Below are positions 8,108 through 17,455 of a DNA stretch of 64,000 nucleotides, piece by piece. Below the pieces are notes generated by a model, which was given only the letters and a program-made list of their open reading frames with translations, was not told the origin of the DNA and made no database searches. The stretch is taken from positions 1-64,000 of the forward strand of contig DASUVX010000144.1 in the NCBI GenBank assembly GCA_036378735.1. Reading direction: 5' to 3'. This DNA is from GCA-003244245 sp036378735 (GTDB taxonomy: Bacteria > Actinomycetota > Actinomycetes > Mycobacteriales > Pseudonocardiaceae). The stretch's first letter is position 1; each line of letters opens with the position of its first letter. The position numbers were made by a program, and so were the translations under genes.

Positions 8108-9265
8108 ATGGCGGGCCTCCACGACGCAGCACCGATCGCCCGCTGGTGCGCGACGGCGCGGGACACCGCCACCTTCAGCGAAGGGCTGTTCGACCGGATG
8201 GCCGGCGCGGTGCCCTTCGATGGTGGCTTCATCGCCGCGGTCGATCCCGCGACGCTGCTCTACACCCGGGCGTTCCGCCGCAACATGCCGGCGCAGGCCA
8301 GCCCGGCGTTCATCCGAACCGAGCTCGCCGTCGATGACGTCAACCAGCTTCGGCAACTGGCCCGGGCGCGGTGCCCGGTCGGCTGGCTCGATGCGGCGAC
8401 CCGCGGTGATCGGATGGCATCACTGCGTTACCGCGACGCGATGCTGCCCTTCGGCCTGGGCGACGAGCTGCGCGTCGCGTTACGCGTGGACGGTCAGTGC
8501 TGGGGACTGCTGTGCCTACATCGCGAGCACGCCAAGGCCGGCTTCGAGCGCCGAGATGCGGCCCTGCTCGCCAAGATCACCCCCAACCTCGCGGTCGGAT
8601 TGCGCCAATCCCTGCTCATCGAGTACCCGGACACCGACGGCACCATCGATGGACCCGGCGTTGCCGTGCTCGATGCCGACCGGACGCTGCGCTGCTCAAC
8701 CGCGGCCGCCGCGCGCTGGTTTGACGAACTCGCCGATCTCGATCATCCCCGCAATCCCAACCTCCCCACAATCGTCCTGAGCGTCATCGAAGGTCTCAGC
8801 CCGTCGAGCGCGGACAAGACCCCCGAAAAGATGCTGCCCCAGCGAGCGAGGGTGCGCGCACCCTCCGGGCAGTGGTTGACCATCCACGCCTCCCGCCTCG
8901 ATGATGACGAAGGCTCCATCGCGGTCATCATCGAACCCATCACCGATGCGGCCCTGGCCCCACTCATCGTCGCGGCCTACGGGCTCACCCGGCGGGAGCG
9001 CGACGTCGCTGCGCGACTGCTCGCCGGGCTTGCCCGCAAGACCATCGCCGCCGAACTGCGGATCTCCCAGCACACCGTGAACGACCACGTCAAGGCGGTC
9101 TTCGACAAGACTGGGGTGTCGAGCACCGGCCAACTCCGAGCGACCATCTTCCAGGTCCATCCCAAACGACCACGTGACGGGCAACAGCGCTCCGAACACC
9201 CCAGTCGTGAAAGACATGCCCCAAAGAGGGCATCTCTTCGCCGCGGTGATTACGAAGGAGCATAA
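8108..9265 (+). CDS. LuxR-family transcriptional regulator, paralogue of the 5362-6435 protein
   Basis: This 385-residue regulator has a GAF-like N-terminal half (VPFDGGFIAAVDP, LRVALRVDGQCWGLLCLHR). Its LuxR helix-turn-helix (LTRRERDVAARLLAGLARK, then QHTVNDHVKAVFDKTGVSS) lies at residues about 292-344, followed by a basic, low-complexity tail of about 30 residues. It shares architecture and key phrases with the minus-strand regulator 1.7 kb upstream, indicating duplication. The ATG at 8108 is chosen because earlier in-frame starts would include the operator candidate at 8057. It is divergent from the ABM/zinc-ribbon gene, which is its likely target. Confidence 0.85.
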   Translation: MAGLHDAAPIARWCATARDTATFSEGLFDRMAGAVPFDGGFIAAVDPATLLYTRAFRRNMPAQASPAFIRTELAVDDVNQLRQLARARCPVGWLDAATRGDRMASLRYRDAMLPFGLGDELRVALRVDGQCWGLLCLHREHAKAGFERRDAALLAKITPNLAVGLRQSLLIEYPDTDGTIDGPGVAVLDADRTLRCSTAAAARWFDELADLDHPRNPNLPTIVLSVIEGLSPSSADKTPEKMLPQRARVRAPSGQWLTIHASRLDDDEGSIAVIIEPITDAALAPLIVAAYGLTRRERDVAARLLAGLARKTIAAELRISQHTVNDHVKAVFDKTGVSSTGQLRATIFQVHPKRPRDGQQRSEHPSRERHAPKRASLRRGDYEGA

Positions 9266-9445
9266 AGCTCGCGTATCGGTCCACCCATATGGTGCGCAGT
9301 TACTTCCGTGAGTCCGCGGATCCTCATCACTGGCGGCTCCATCCACACAATCCGCACAGCTTGCCCACCTGCGGTACACAGTTCACACCCGCTGTCCACA
9401 CGATGTGGATGTCCTCGCTGTCGAGGCCCGCCTACGGTGCGAGCC

Positions 9446-10045
9446 GTGAGCCAGACGCCAACTTATGACCAGCTGCGTGGCGAGCGCATCAACGCCGAAG
9501 TCCCGCCCAGCGAGTATGACCTGCCGCGGGTTGATCAGCCGGGCAAACACGGCCCGGCGGACGACGCACCCCGTACGCTGGCATCCGGTCAGGCACCGGA
9601 AGCAGCATCTGACCTCCCGCCAGCTTGGTCCTGGTTCGAGCCGACCGACGCCGATTTCCCCGGCAGGCACCACCCGAGGGGCGATGTGCCGGGTGCGGCG
9701 GAGTTGCGCGGTCGCACATCCAGCCAGTCGGGGTACGGGATGGTCGAGCCCGAGAGTGCCGGCTCGGTGAACGCCATCCGGCGGGCCGAGTCCACCCCCG
9801 GGACACGTCTGCACGGCGAGACACAGGCGCCGGTGCTAGCCGGACCGCCAGCGGCCCTTCCACCGGTAGCCCACGCACGGCACGCATCACCACACGGCGG
9901 GAAGAGCTGCCCTACACCGGCCGACGACAACCGTGCCCAGGACACGGAGGTGGGAGGTCACGGCGCTCACCCGGGACAGGGATGCCAGCCTCGATCGGTA
10001 CACCGCACCGCAGCTCGCTACGGGATGCCAAAAGCCGTTCACTAG
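9446..10045 (+). CDS. hypothetical protein, possibly decayed at its 3' end
   Basis: A GTG at 9446 opens a frame starting MSQTPTYDQLRGERINAEVP with acidic/polar composition and a WSWFEPTDADFPGRHHP segment, no membrane span and no recognised domain. The N-terminal 110 residues look like a genuine, hydrophilic actinobacterial protein. The last about 70 residues are Pro/Ala/His-rich and less convincing, so a frameshift around 9800 is possible. The gene lies between the second LuxR gene and the peptide importer. Function unknown. Confidence 0.4.
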   Translation: MSQTPTYDQLRGERINAEVPPSEYDLPRVDQPGKHGPADDAPRTLASGQAPEAASDLPPAWSWFEPTDADFPGRHHPRGDVPGAAELRGRTSSQSGYGMVEPESAGSVNAIRRAESTPGTRLHGETQAPVLAGPPAALPPVAHARHASPHGGKSCPTPADDNRAQDTEVGGHGAHPGQGCQPRSVHRTAARYGMPKAVH

Positions 10046-10144
10046 CAAGCCGCCGTAGGCGAATGGTTACCCGCTCTGCGTTCCCCGACCGTCGAGATAG
10101 AGCCGCCGAGCAGCTACGATGCGCGAGCACGAGGTGAAGAGGCG

Positions 10145-11854
10145 GTGCCTTTGATACGGAAGATCCGGGCTGGGACGGTTCTCACGTTGGCCGCCTTGTT
10201 GTCGCTGCTGCCTGCCGGCTGTGCCAAGCGTCCTAACGTGGGTACTCAGAACGGCGGCGTGCCCTTGGTCGGGTTTCCCGAGACCCCTGCCCCGCCGCGT
10301 GTGCCGGGCAAGCCCGGCGGGGTATTCCGGCTGGGCATCGTCGAGCCGGTGGCGATCGACCCGTACAACTCGCAGGAGTCCGAGGGCAACCTGGTCACCG
10401 AGAACCTGTTCACTGAGCTGGTCAACGTCAACCCGGACGGATCCGTCAGCCCCGGCGTGGCGACCAGCTGGACGTCCAACGCGGACTGCTCGCAGTGGGC
10501 CTTCACACTCAAGCAGGGCACCACGTTCCACAACGGTGAACCGGTGGACCCGGCGGCCTTCAAGCGCGGTTGGGAACGCGCGGCCGCACGCAGCGCGGCC
10601 TCCGAGGTCGCCTATCACATGAACGAGATCCAGGGCTTCGATGCCATGCAGGCCGGCACCGCGGACCACATGTCCGGCGTCGACGCGACCGCACCGGACC
10701 GGCTCGTGGTCACCCTCGCTCATCCGGACTGCGAGTTCTACCTGCGCACCTACAAGACGGTCTTCTCCCCGGTGCCCACGGTCGCCGGCCCGGCGGACAA
10801 CAAGGCTTACAACGACCAGCCGATCGGCAACGGGCCGTTCATGATGGACGGCCCGTGGCAGCACGACCGGGGCATCCGGCTCAAGCGGTTCGACGGCTAC
10901 GCCGCCGGACCCAAGGCGAACCTTGACGAGGTCGACATCACCATCCTGCCGTCGCAAGGCGGCGTGCAGGCTGAGTACGACGGATTCAACAACGGCACCT
11001 TCGACTGGGCCCGGCTGCCCACACCGCTGCTGTCCCAGGCCCGCGCGACCTACCAGCCGCGCGGTGAGTGGATTTCTAAGAAGACCGCCGGCATCAACTA
11101 CCTGCTGCCGATGGTGACCACGCCGCCGCTGAACAGCGCGGCGGCCCGCAAGGCCATCTCGGAGGCGATCGACCGGGTGGCGATCGCCCGCGGCGTGTTC
11201 CAGGGCTCCCAGGTACCGGCCGACGCCTTCGTCCCCCCGGCGTTGCCCGATGCCTACCAATCCGGCGTGTGCACCGCATGCCGGTACGACCCGGCCGAGG
11301 CCAAGAAGCTTGCCCAGCAAGCCGGATTGACCCCGGGCAGTACCGTCAACTTCCAGTTCAACACCGGTGGCGGGCACGAGGAGTGGACCGCGGCGGTGAC
11401 TCAGCAGTTGAAGCGGAATCTCGGGCTGAACGTGAACTACAGCGGAGTGCCGTTCACGGACCTGCTGAACAATGAGCAGCAGCCCGGCGCCAGCGGGATC
11501 TTCAGGGCGGCATGGGGCGCTGACTACCCCACGCCGGGTAACTTCCTTCAGCCGCTGCTGTCCACTGCCGCGATCGGCGCGACCAGCCCGAGTCAGCCGG
11601 CTACCGGGGACAACCGCGGCCGCTACAGCAATTCACGGTTTGATCAGCTGCTCGCCCAGGCCGCTGCCACCCGGGACAAGGCCCAGCGCATCGGCCTCTA
11701 CCAGCAAGCCGAGCAGCTGGCGATCGGCCAGGACCTGGCGGAGATCCCGCTGTGGTTCCGCCAGCAGTTCCGGCTGGCCAACACCATCAAGTTCGGCAAT
11801 GTGTACCTCGACTTCGCCGAGGAGCCCACGCTGGCCGAGATCACCCTGCGATGA
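10145..11854 (+). CDS. oligopeptide-type ABC transporter substrate-binding lipoprotein
   Basis: This 569-residue family-5 solute-binding protein (OppA/DppA type) is exported and lipid-anchored: signal TVLTLAALLSLLPAGC with the lipobox Cys near residue 26. The mature part has GGVFRLGIVEPVAIDPYNSQ and the SPGVATSWTSNADCSQWAFTL strand typical of the family, and ends in a type-II lobe closing segment. The GTG start is preceded by AGGTGAAGAGG. It is the first gene of a four-gene importer operon and overlaps the permease gene by four bases. The ligand is probably a peptide or related solute; specificity cannot be read from sequence. Confidence 0.92.
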   Translation: MPLIRKIRAGTVLTLAALLSLLPAGCAKRPNVGTQNGGVPLVGFPETPAPPRVPGKPGGVFRLGIVEPVAIDPYNSQESEGNLVTENLFTELVNVNPDGSVSPGVATSWTSNADCSQWAFTLKQGTTFHNGEPVDPAAFKRGWERAAARSAASEVAYHMNEIQGFDAMQAGTADHMSGVDATAPDRLVVTLAHPDCEFYLRTYKTVFSPVPTVAGPADNKAYNDQPIGNGPFMMDGPWQHDRGIRLKRFDGYAAGPKANLDEVDITILPSQGGVQAEYDGFNNGTFDWARLPTPLLSQARATYQPRGEWISKKTAGINYLLPMVTTPPLNSAAARKAISEAIDRVAIARGVFQGSQVPADAFVPPALPDAYQSGVCTACRYDPAEAKKLAQQAGLTPGSTVNFQFNTGGGHEEWTAAVTQQLKRNLGLNVNYSGVPFTDLLNNEQQPGASGIFRAAWGADYPTPGNFLQPLLSTAAIGATSPSQPATGDNRGRYSNSRFDQLLAQAAATRDKAQRIGLYQQAEQLAIGQDLAEIPLWFRQQFRLANTIKFGNVYLDFAEEPTLAEITLR

Positions 11855-12783
11855 CCAGGTTCGTCGCTCGGCGGGCCGCGCAAGCGGTGCTGGTGCTGCT
11901 GGTGGCCACCCTGGCGATCTTCCTGGCCACCTTCGCGTTGGGTGATCCGTTCGCGTCGACCGGTGAGAAGGTCGTCCCGCCGGAGGTCCAGGCGATCGAC
12001 CGGGCGAAGTTCGGCTTGGATAAGCCGCTGCCGGTGCAGTACCTGACGTACCTGGGCAACCTGGTGCATCTGGACTTCGGGGTGGACTTCGACCAGCGCC
12101 GCCAGGTGAGCTCGATGCTGGCCGAGACGCTACCGAACACCATCCGGCTTGCCCTCGTGGCGATCGCCCTGGACGTGCTGATCGGCGTGATCGCCGGGGT
12201 GATCGCGGCGGTCAAGCGTTACTCCTTCACCGACGTGCTGGTCACCGTGTCATCCACCCTGGCGATCGGGGTGCCGACCTTCGTCATCGGCCTGGTGCTG
12301 GTGGGCTACGTCTCCGGATTCTGGATCTTCCCGGTGGTACCTCGAAGCTTCACCGTGCAGGTGCCCTGGTGGCACGAGGTGCTGCTGCCGGCGTTCACCC
12401 TGGCGATCATCGACGCGGCGTTCATCGCCCGGCTGATGCGTGGCTCGATGCTGGAGGTGTTGCGCGCCGACTACATCCGCACCGCGCGCAGCAAGGGCCT
12501 ACCCGAGCGGGTGGTGATCGGCAAGCACGCGATGCGCAACTCGATGATCCCCGTGGTCACCTACGTCGGGATCTCTCTCGGGGTCTTGATGGGCGGCGCG
12601 ATCATCACCGAGACGATCTTTCAGTACAACGGGATCGGTTACCTGTTGGCGCGGGCGATCCAGGCCAACAACGCCCCGGTGATCATGGCGGTGGTGGTGG
12701 TAAGCGTGGTGGTGTTCGTGCTGCTCAGCCTGCTCGTGGACATCCTGTACGCCTACCTCGACCCCCGGATCCGACTGGACTAG
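11851..12783 (+). CDS. DppB/OppB-type ABC importer permease
   Basis: The 310-residue protein has six membrane helices and the binding-protein-dependent transport EAA loop (ADYIRTARSKGLPERVVIGKH), which docks on the ATPase. The N-terminus (MTRFVARRAAQAVLVLLVATLAIF) is typical of DppB. Translation is coupled to the binding protein through an ATGA overlap at 11851-11854. Together with the next two genes it forms the membrane channel of the importer. Confidence 0.93.
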   Translation: MTRFVARRAAQAVLVLLVATLAIFLATFALGDPFASTGEKVVPPEVQAIDRAKFGLDKPLPVQYLTYLGNLVHLDFGVDFDQRRQVSSMLAETLPNTIRLALVAIALDVLIGVIAGVIAAVKRYSFTDVLVTVSSTLAIGVPTFVIGLVLVGYVSGFWIFPVVPRSFTVQVPWWHEVLLPAFTLAIIDAAFIARLMRGSMLEVLRADYIRTARSKGLPERVVIGKHAMRNSMIPVVTYVGISLGVLMGGAIITETIFQYNGIGYLLARAIQANNAPVIMAVVVVSVVVFVLLSLLVDILYAYLDPRIRLD

Positions 12784-12789
12784 GACGCC

Positions 12790-13650
12790 ATGAGACGACC
12801 GAGCCAACTGCGCGACATCTGGGCTCGCTACCGCCGCAACAAACTGGCGATGGTGGGCCTGTTTGTCGTGGTCGTCCTGGTAGTCACCGCGATCGTGGGC
12901 GACTACCTCACGCCGTATGACGCGTTCGAGCAGAACCTGCTCAACGCCACCGCGCCGCCCAGCGCCGAGCACTGGCTGGGCACCGACGTGCTGGGCCGGG
13001 ACTTGTTCTCCGAGCTGATCTACGGAGTGCGCCTGGCGATGATCGTTGCGGTGAGCACTGTGACGCTGTCGTTGGTGCTCGGCGTGGCACTCGGCGCGCT
13101 GGCCGGCTACCGCGGCCGCGCCACGGACACCGTGCTGATGCGCGCCACCGACATCTTCCTCGCCTTCCCGGTACTGGTCGGAGCGATCGTGGTGGTGCGC
13201 GCCGCGGGCCAAGGAATCTGGCCGGTGATCGTGGCGCTGGCGCTGTTCTCCTGGCCGGTGTCCGCCCGGCTCATGCGCGGGCAGGTTCTGGCGCTGCGCG
13301 AAGCGGACTACGTGGAGGCAGCGCGTTCGATCGGAGCCGGCAGCCGCCGGATCGTGATCCGGCACATCCTGCCCAACGCGATCGCACCAGTGCTGGTTTA
13401 CGCGTTCACCAGCATCGGCGTTGTCGTGGTCGGGCTGGCTTCGCTGTCCTATCTGGGCATCGGCGTCCCGCCGAACGTACCCGAATGGGGCCGGTTGATA
13501 TCCCAGTCAGTCCCGTTCCTGCGGGTACCCGGCAAGACCCACTTGTGGCTGTATCCCGCGATCGCGATCTGCCTCACCACGCTGGGATTCGCGCTGGTCG
13601 CCGATGGGCTGCGCGACTCGCTTGACCCCAAATTGCGCGGCGACGGGTGA
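12790..13650 (+). CDS. DppC/OppC-type ABC importer permease
   Basis: The 286-residue protein opens with the OppC_N motif (LRDIWARYRRNKLAMVGLFV). The family signature APPSAEHWLGTDVLGRDLFS and the EAA loop (ADYVEAARSIGAGSRRIVIRH) follow. Five to six membrane helices are predicted. It pairs with the DppB-type permease six bases upstream and overlaps the ATPase gene (GTGA). Confidence 0.93.
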   Translation: MRRPSQLRDIWARYRRNKLAMVGLFVVVVLVVTAIVGDYLTPYDAFEQNLLNATAPPSAEHWLGTDVLGRDLFSELIYGVRLAMIVAVSTVTLSLVLGVALGALAGYRGRATDTVLMRATDIFLAFPVLVGAIVVVRAAGQGIWPVIVALALFSWPVSARLMRGQVLALREADYVEAARSIGAGSRRIVIRHILPNAIAPVLVYAFTSIGVVVVGLASLSYLGIGVPPNVPEWGRLISQSVPFLRVPGKTHLWLYPAIAICLTTLGFALVADGLRDSLDPKLRGDG

Positions 13651-15701
13651 GCCCCCCGCTGCTGGAGGTGCGCGACCTTCGGGTGCACTTCGACACGCCC
13701 GCCGGCGTCGTCAAAGCCGTCGACGGGGTGAGCTGGCATGTCGAGCCGGGCGAGACGCTGGCCATCGTCGGCGAGTCCGGTTCGGGAAAATCGGTCTCCG
13801 CGATGACGATCCTCGGGCTGGTACCCAGCCCGCCGGCGACCTTCCCCAGTGGCGAGGTACTCCTGGACGGCCGCCCACTGCTGAGCGTGCCCGCTGCGCA
13901 GCAGCGCCGGCTGCGCGGCAAGGACATCGCGATGATCTTCCAGGATCCGCTCACCGCGCTCAACCCGGTGTTCAAGGTCGGTGAGCAGATCGCCGAGATG
14001 ATCCGGACACACCAGAAGGTCGGCCGCACCGCCGCTCAGCACAAGGCCGTCGAGCTGCTCGACACGGTAGGCATCCCCAGCCCCGGCCGGCGCGCGGCGC
14101 AGTACCCGCACGAGTTCTCCGGGGGGATGCGGCAGCGGGCGATGATCGCGATGGCGCTGGCCAACAACCCGAGGGTGCTACTGGCCGACGAGCCGACGAC
14201 TGCGCTGGACGTCACCGTGCAGGCGCAGATCATGGCGCTGCTGGAGCAACTGCAGGCCGAGCGCAACACCGCGATCGTGCTGATAACCCATGACCTGGGC
14301 CTCGTCGCCAGCCACGCCGACCGGATCGCGGTGATGTACGCAGGGCGGATCGTGGAGACCGGGACAGCCGATGAGATCTTCACCGAGCCCCGGCACGCCT
14401 ACACGCAGGGGCTGCTGTCCAGCCTGACCCGGATGGACCAGGCCCGCCCGGCCAAACTGCAGCCGATCCCCGGCCAGCCGCCGAGTTTGTCCCGGGTACC
14501 GGCGGGCTGCCCGTTCCACCCCCGCTGTGGCTTCGCCACCCAGGGCTGCGTGGACCAGGTACCGGCACTGTTGCCGGTGACCGCCGGTTCCGGGCACGCC
14601 GCGGCCTGCATCCATAGCGACCAGGTGGCGATTGCGCACGGGGGGCGTAGGCAGGCTGCCGCCGCTGAACCGACCCCCTCGGTCGGCCGCGAGCCTGCCC
14701 GGCCCACGCTGGCGGTGACCGAGCTGGTCAAGCACTACCCGATCCGGTCCGGAGTGTTCGTCAAGAAGACGGTCGGGTTGGTGCGCGCGGTGGACGGGGT
14801 ATCCCTGGAAATCCCGGAAGGCGGCACGCTGTCGCTGGTCGGCGAGTCCGGCTGCGGCAAGTCCACCGTGGCCCGGTCGATCCTGCGCCTGGTCGAGCCG
14901 ACTTCAGGCATCGTGCAGCTCGGCGAGCGGGATGTCACCGCGCTTGGCAGCGCCGAGCTGCGCCGGACCCGGGCGGACATGCAGATCGTGTTCCAGGACC
15001 CGTACGCCTCGCTCAATCCCCGAATGACTGTGCGGCAAATCCTGTCCGAGAAGTATGACCTGCTCGGCGGTGAGCTGACCGGCTCGACGATCAGCGACCT
15101 GCTGGACACGGTGGGGCTGTCCGCCGAGTACGCCGACCGATACCCGCACGAGTTCTCCGGTGGTCAGCGCCAGCGGGTCGGAATCGCCAGGGCGATTGCG
15201 TTGAACCCGAAGTTCGTGGTGCTCGACGAACCGGTGTCCGCGCTGGACGTCTCCATCCAGGCGCAGATCCTCAACCTCCTGACTGACCTGCAGCGCGACT
15301 TCGGGCTGACCTACCTGTTCATCGCCCACGACCTGTCGGTGGTCCGGCACATCTCCGACCGCGTCGCGGTGATGTACCTGGGTTCGATAGCGGAGATCGC
15401 CGACCGTGACGAGCTGTTCGAACGGCCGCTGCACCCCTACACCCAGGCGTTGATCTCGGCGGTGCCGATCCCGGACCCGGCGGTGGAGCGCAACCGCGAG
15501 CGGATCGTGCTGATCGGCGACCTGCCCAGCCCGGCGAACCCGCCCAGCGGCTGCCGATTCCGCACCCGCTGCTGGAAGCACCCCCAGCTCGCCGAGGCCG
15601 AGCGCCGCCGCTGCATCGAGGAGCCGCCGTTGCTCATCCCTCGCTCGACCGGGCACCCGGTGGCCTGCCACTTTGCCGGCGAGCGCGAAGTGCTCAGCTA
15701 A
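13647..15701 (+). CDS. fused DppD-DppF ATPase of the peptide importer
   Basis: One 684-residue chain carries both ATPases that are separate in Escherichia coli. Domain 1 (about 1-330) has Walker A GESGSGKS, signature FSGGMRQRAMIAMA and Walker B LLADEPTTALD, then an OppD-type C-terminal cysteine segment (PFHPRCGFATQGC). Domain 2 (about 350-680) has Walker A GESGCGKST, signature FSGGQRQRVGIARA and Walker B VVLDEPVSALD, then a second CRFRTRCWKHPQL cysteine segment. These C-terminal segments resemble the Fe-S or ligand-linked tails of peptide importers. The GTG start overlaps the permease stop. The 3' end overlaps the convergent thiolase by four bases. Confidence 0.93.
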   Translation: MSPPLLEVRDLRVHFDTPAGVVKAVDGVSWHVEPGETLAIVGESGSGKSVSAMTILGLVPSPPATFPSGEVLLDGRPLLSVPAAQQRRLRGKDIAMIFQDPLTALNPVFKVGEQIAEMIRTHQKVGRTAAQHKAVELLDTVGIPSPGRRAAQYPHEFSGGMRQRAMIAMALANNPRVLLADEPTTALDVTVQAQIMALLEQLQAERNTAIVLITHDLGLVASHADRIAVMYAGRIVETGTADEIFTEPRHAYTQGLLSSLTRMDQARPAKLQPIPGQPPSLSRVPAGCPFHPRCGFATQGCVDQVPALLPVTAGSGHAAACIHSDQVAIAHGGRRQAAAAEPTPSVGREPARPTLAVTELVKHYPIRSGVFVKKTVGLVRAVDGVSLEIPEGGTLSLVGESGCGKSTVARSILRLVEPTSGIVQLGERDVTALGSAELRRTRADMQIVFQDPYASLNPRMTVRQILSEKYDLLGGELTGSTISDLLDTVGLSAEYADRYPHEFSGGQRQRVGIARAIALNPKFVVLDEPVSALDVSIQAQILNLLTDLQRDFGLTYLFIAHDLSVVRHISDRVAVMYLGSIAEIADRDELFERPLHPYTQALISAVPIPDPAVERNRERIVLIGDLPSPANPPSGCRFRTRCWKHPQLAEAERRRCIEEPPLLIPRSTGHPVACHFAGEREVLS

Positions 15702-16924
15702 CCGCCCGTCACGCCGACGGCCTCGAAGACCGCGGCAAGCCCCTGGCCACCGCCGATGCACATCGTCTCCAGCCCGTACCGGCTGCCGCGCCGGTGCATC
15801 TCGTGCGCCAGGGTGGCCAGGATCCGCGCACCGGTGGCGCCGACCGGGTGCCCCAGCGAGATGCCGGAACCGTTGACGTTGAGCCGGTCGTAGTCGCGCT
15901 CGCCGAGCTGCCATTCCCGCAAGCAGGCAAGGACCTGCACGGCGAAGGCCTCGTTGAGCTCGATCAGGTCGATCTCGGCCAGCGCCAGGCCCGCACGTTC
16001 GAGCGCGGCCGCGGTGGCCGGCACCGGACCGATGCCCATCACCTCCGGGTCTACAGCTGCCACCGCCCAGGACCGCAACGACAGCATCTGGCGCAGGCCG
16101 TGCCGCTCGGCCCCTTCCCGGGTGGTGACCACGCACATCGCCGCACCGTCATTCTGGCCGCTGGCGTTGCCGGCGGTCACCGTCGCGCCGGGGTCGATAC
16201 CCGCCCGGATCGGCCGCAGCCCGGCCAGGGTGTGGAGCGTGGTGTCGGGACGTGGGTGCTCGTCCGCGATGACTAGAGCTGGCTGTGTGCCGCGTCGTCC
16301 CGGCTCGACTCCGACGATCTCGTCGTCGAACAGCCCCTTCGCGATCGCATCCGCGGTCGCCCGTTGCGAGCGCAAGGCGAACCGGTCCTGATCCTCGCGG
16401 CTGATTCCGTACTGGGCGCGCAGGTTCTCGGCGGTCTCCAGCATGCCGCCGGGAACCGGGTGGGACCGCCCGCCTGCCGTGACGCGGGCCCTGGCGAGCC
16501 GGTCCATCAGCGTGACACCGTCGCCCCGGACTCCCTCGCGCAGGCCCAGCGCGTAGTGCTCAGCCTGGCTCATCGACTCCACGCCGCCCGCCACGACGAG
16601 CCGGGCGGCGCCGGTGCCCACCTGCATCGCGGCGTAGAGCACCGCCTGCAGTCCCGACCCGCAGCGGCGGTCGATCTGGACGCCGGGCACCGACGTGCCG
16701 AGCCCGGCGTCGAGCGCCGCCACCCGGCCGATTGCGGGGGCCTCACCGTTGGGGTAGCAGTGACCGAGCACCACGTCGTCGACATCGCCTTCGCCGAGTC
16801 CCGTGCGGGCCAGCAACGAGGTCAGGGCCGACGTGGCGAGATCAGCCGCGCTGAGCCCGGCGAAGACTCCCCTGAACCGGCCCACCGGAGTACGGACTGG
16901 TTCACAAATCACCACATCGATCAC
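15698..16924 (-). CDS. acetyl-CoA C-acetyltransferase (thiolase)
   Basis: The 408-residue thiolase condenses or cleaves acyl-CoA thioesters in fatty-acid or ketone metabolism. Visible catalytic elements are the nucleophile Cys88 (DRRCGSGLQA), the His loop (NGSGISLGHPVGATG) and the second Cys (MCIGGGQG) near the C-terminus. The GTG at 16924 (MIDVVICEPVRTPVGRF) matches the usual N-terminus; longer versions are unsupported. A small membrane-protein gene lies 32 bp upstream on the same strand. No partner beta-oxidation genes are adjacent, so direction and chain-length preference are open. Confidence 0.93.
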   Translation of the reverse strand: MIDVVICEPVRTPVGRFRGVFAGLSAADLATSALTSLLARTGLGEGDVDDVVLGHCYPNGEAPAIGRVAALDAGLGTSVPGVQIDRRCGSGLQAVLYAAMQVGTGAARLVVAGGVESMSQAEHYALGLREGVRGDGVTLMDRLARARVTAGGRSHPVPGGMLETAENLRAQYGISREDQDRFALRSQRATADAIAKGLFDDEIVGVEPGRRGTQPALVIADEHPRPDTTLHTLAGLRPIRAGIDPGATVTAGNASGQNDGAAMCVVTTREGAERHGLRQMLSLRSWAVAAVDPEVMGIGPVPATAAALERAGLALAEIDLIELNEAFAVQVLACLREWQLGERDYDRLNVNGSGISLGHPVGATGARILATLAHEMHRRGSRYGLETMCIGGGQGLAAVFEAVGVTGG

Positions 16925-16956
16925 AGGCGGCCTCCGGCCCGACGCGCGTAACCCGG

Positions 16957-17328
16957 TTAGTAGAGGTAGGTGTCCACGATGAGGGCGGCGAGCGCGCCTA
17001 GCACGCTGAGCAGCGTGAGCCGACCGCCGGATCGGGTGCGTAATGGGCCGGCTCCGAGGACGAGCGCGAGGGTGGCGAGCGCGAAGACTCCGGAGCCGGT
17101 GTCCTGCCAGCTGACCGGGAAAACGCGAATAGGGGCGTCGACAAAGAACTGATTGGCTGCGGTCGCACGCAGGATCGCGTTCCACGCCACCGGGCCAGCG
17201 AAGGCGCCGGCGGCGATGGCCACCAGGATCGCTGGTGCGCGCTCTCGGGTGGCCAGGGCGAACAGGACGGCGACTGCCGCGGAGAGCGCGCCGCCGTAGA
17301 CGATGACACCCCAGCTCAGCATGGCCAT
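16957..17328 (-). CDS. small integral membrane protein, function unknown
   Basis: This 123-residue protein has four predicted transmembrane helices. It begins MAMLSWGVIVYGGALSAAVA and has a short polar loop (NQFFVDAPIRVFPVSWQDTG) that could face outside. GGAGAAGGG precedes the ATG at 17328. It is probably co-transcribed with the thiolase gene. No family is recognised with confidence. Confidence 0.65.
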   Translation of the reverse strand: MAMLSWGVIVYGGALSAAVAVLFALATRERAPAILVAIAAGAFAGPVAWNAILRATAANQFFVDAPIRVFPVSWQDTGSGVFALATLALVLGAGPLRTRSGGRLTLLSVLGALAALIVDTYLY

Positions 17329-17455
17329 CAGCCCTTCTCCAGAGCGCTGGTTCAGACCATCATGGCGATACGCTGGCCAAGGCGCTGCGCCCGGCGCTGG
17401 AGGCCACCAACCTAACCCGCACATCGCCCTGGCCGCGTACGACGGTGAGGCATAG

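Noticed and set aside
9340..9425. DnaA-box-like TGTCCACA and TGTGGAT motifs
   Set aside because: Only one or two imperfect boxes and no dnaA/dnaN neighbourhood; not an origin.
17345..17455. Possible gene stub ending HIALAAYDGEA before the malic enzyme
   Set aside because: It needs a frameshift to read and is too short to assign; it may be a remnant but I cannot support it.
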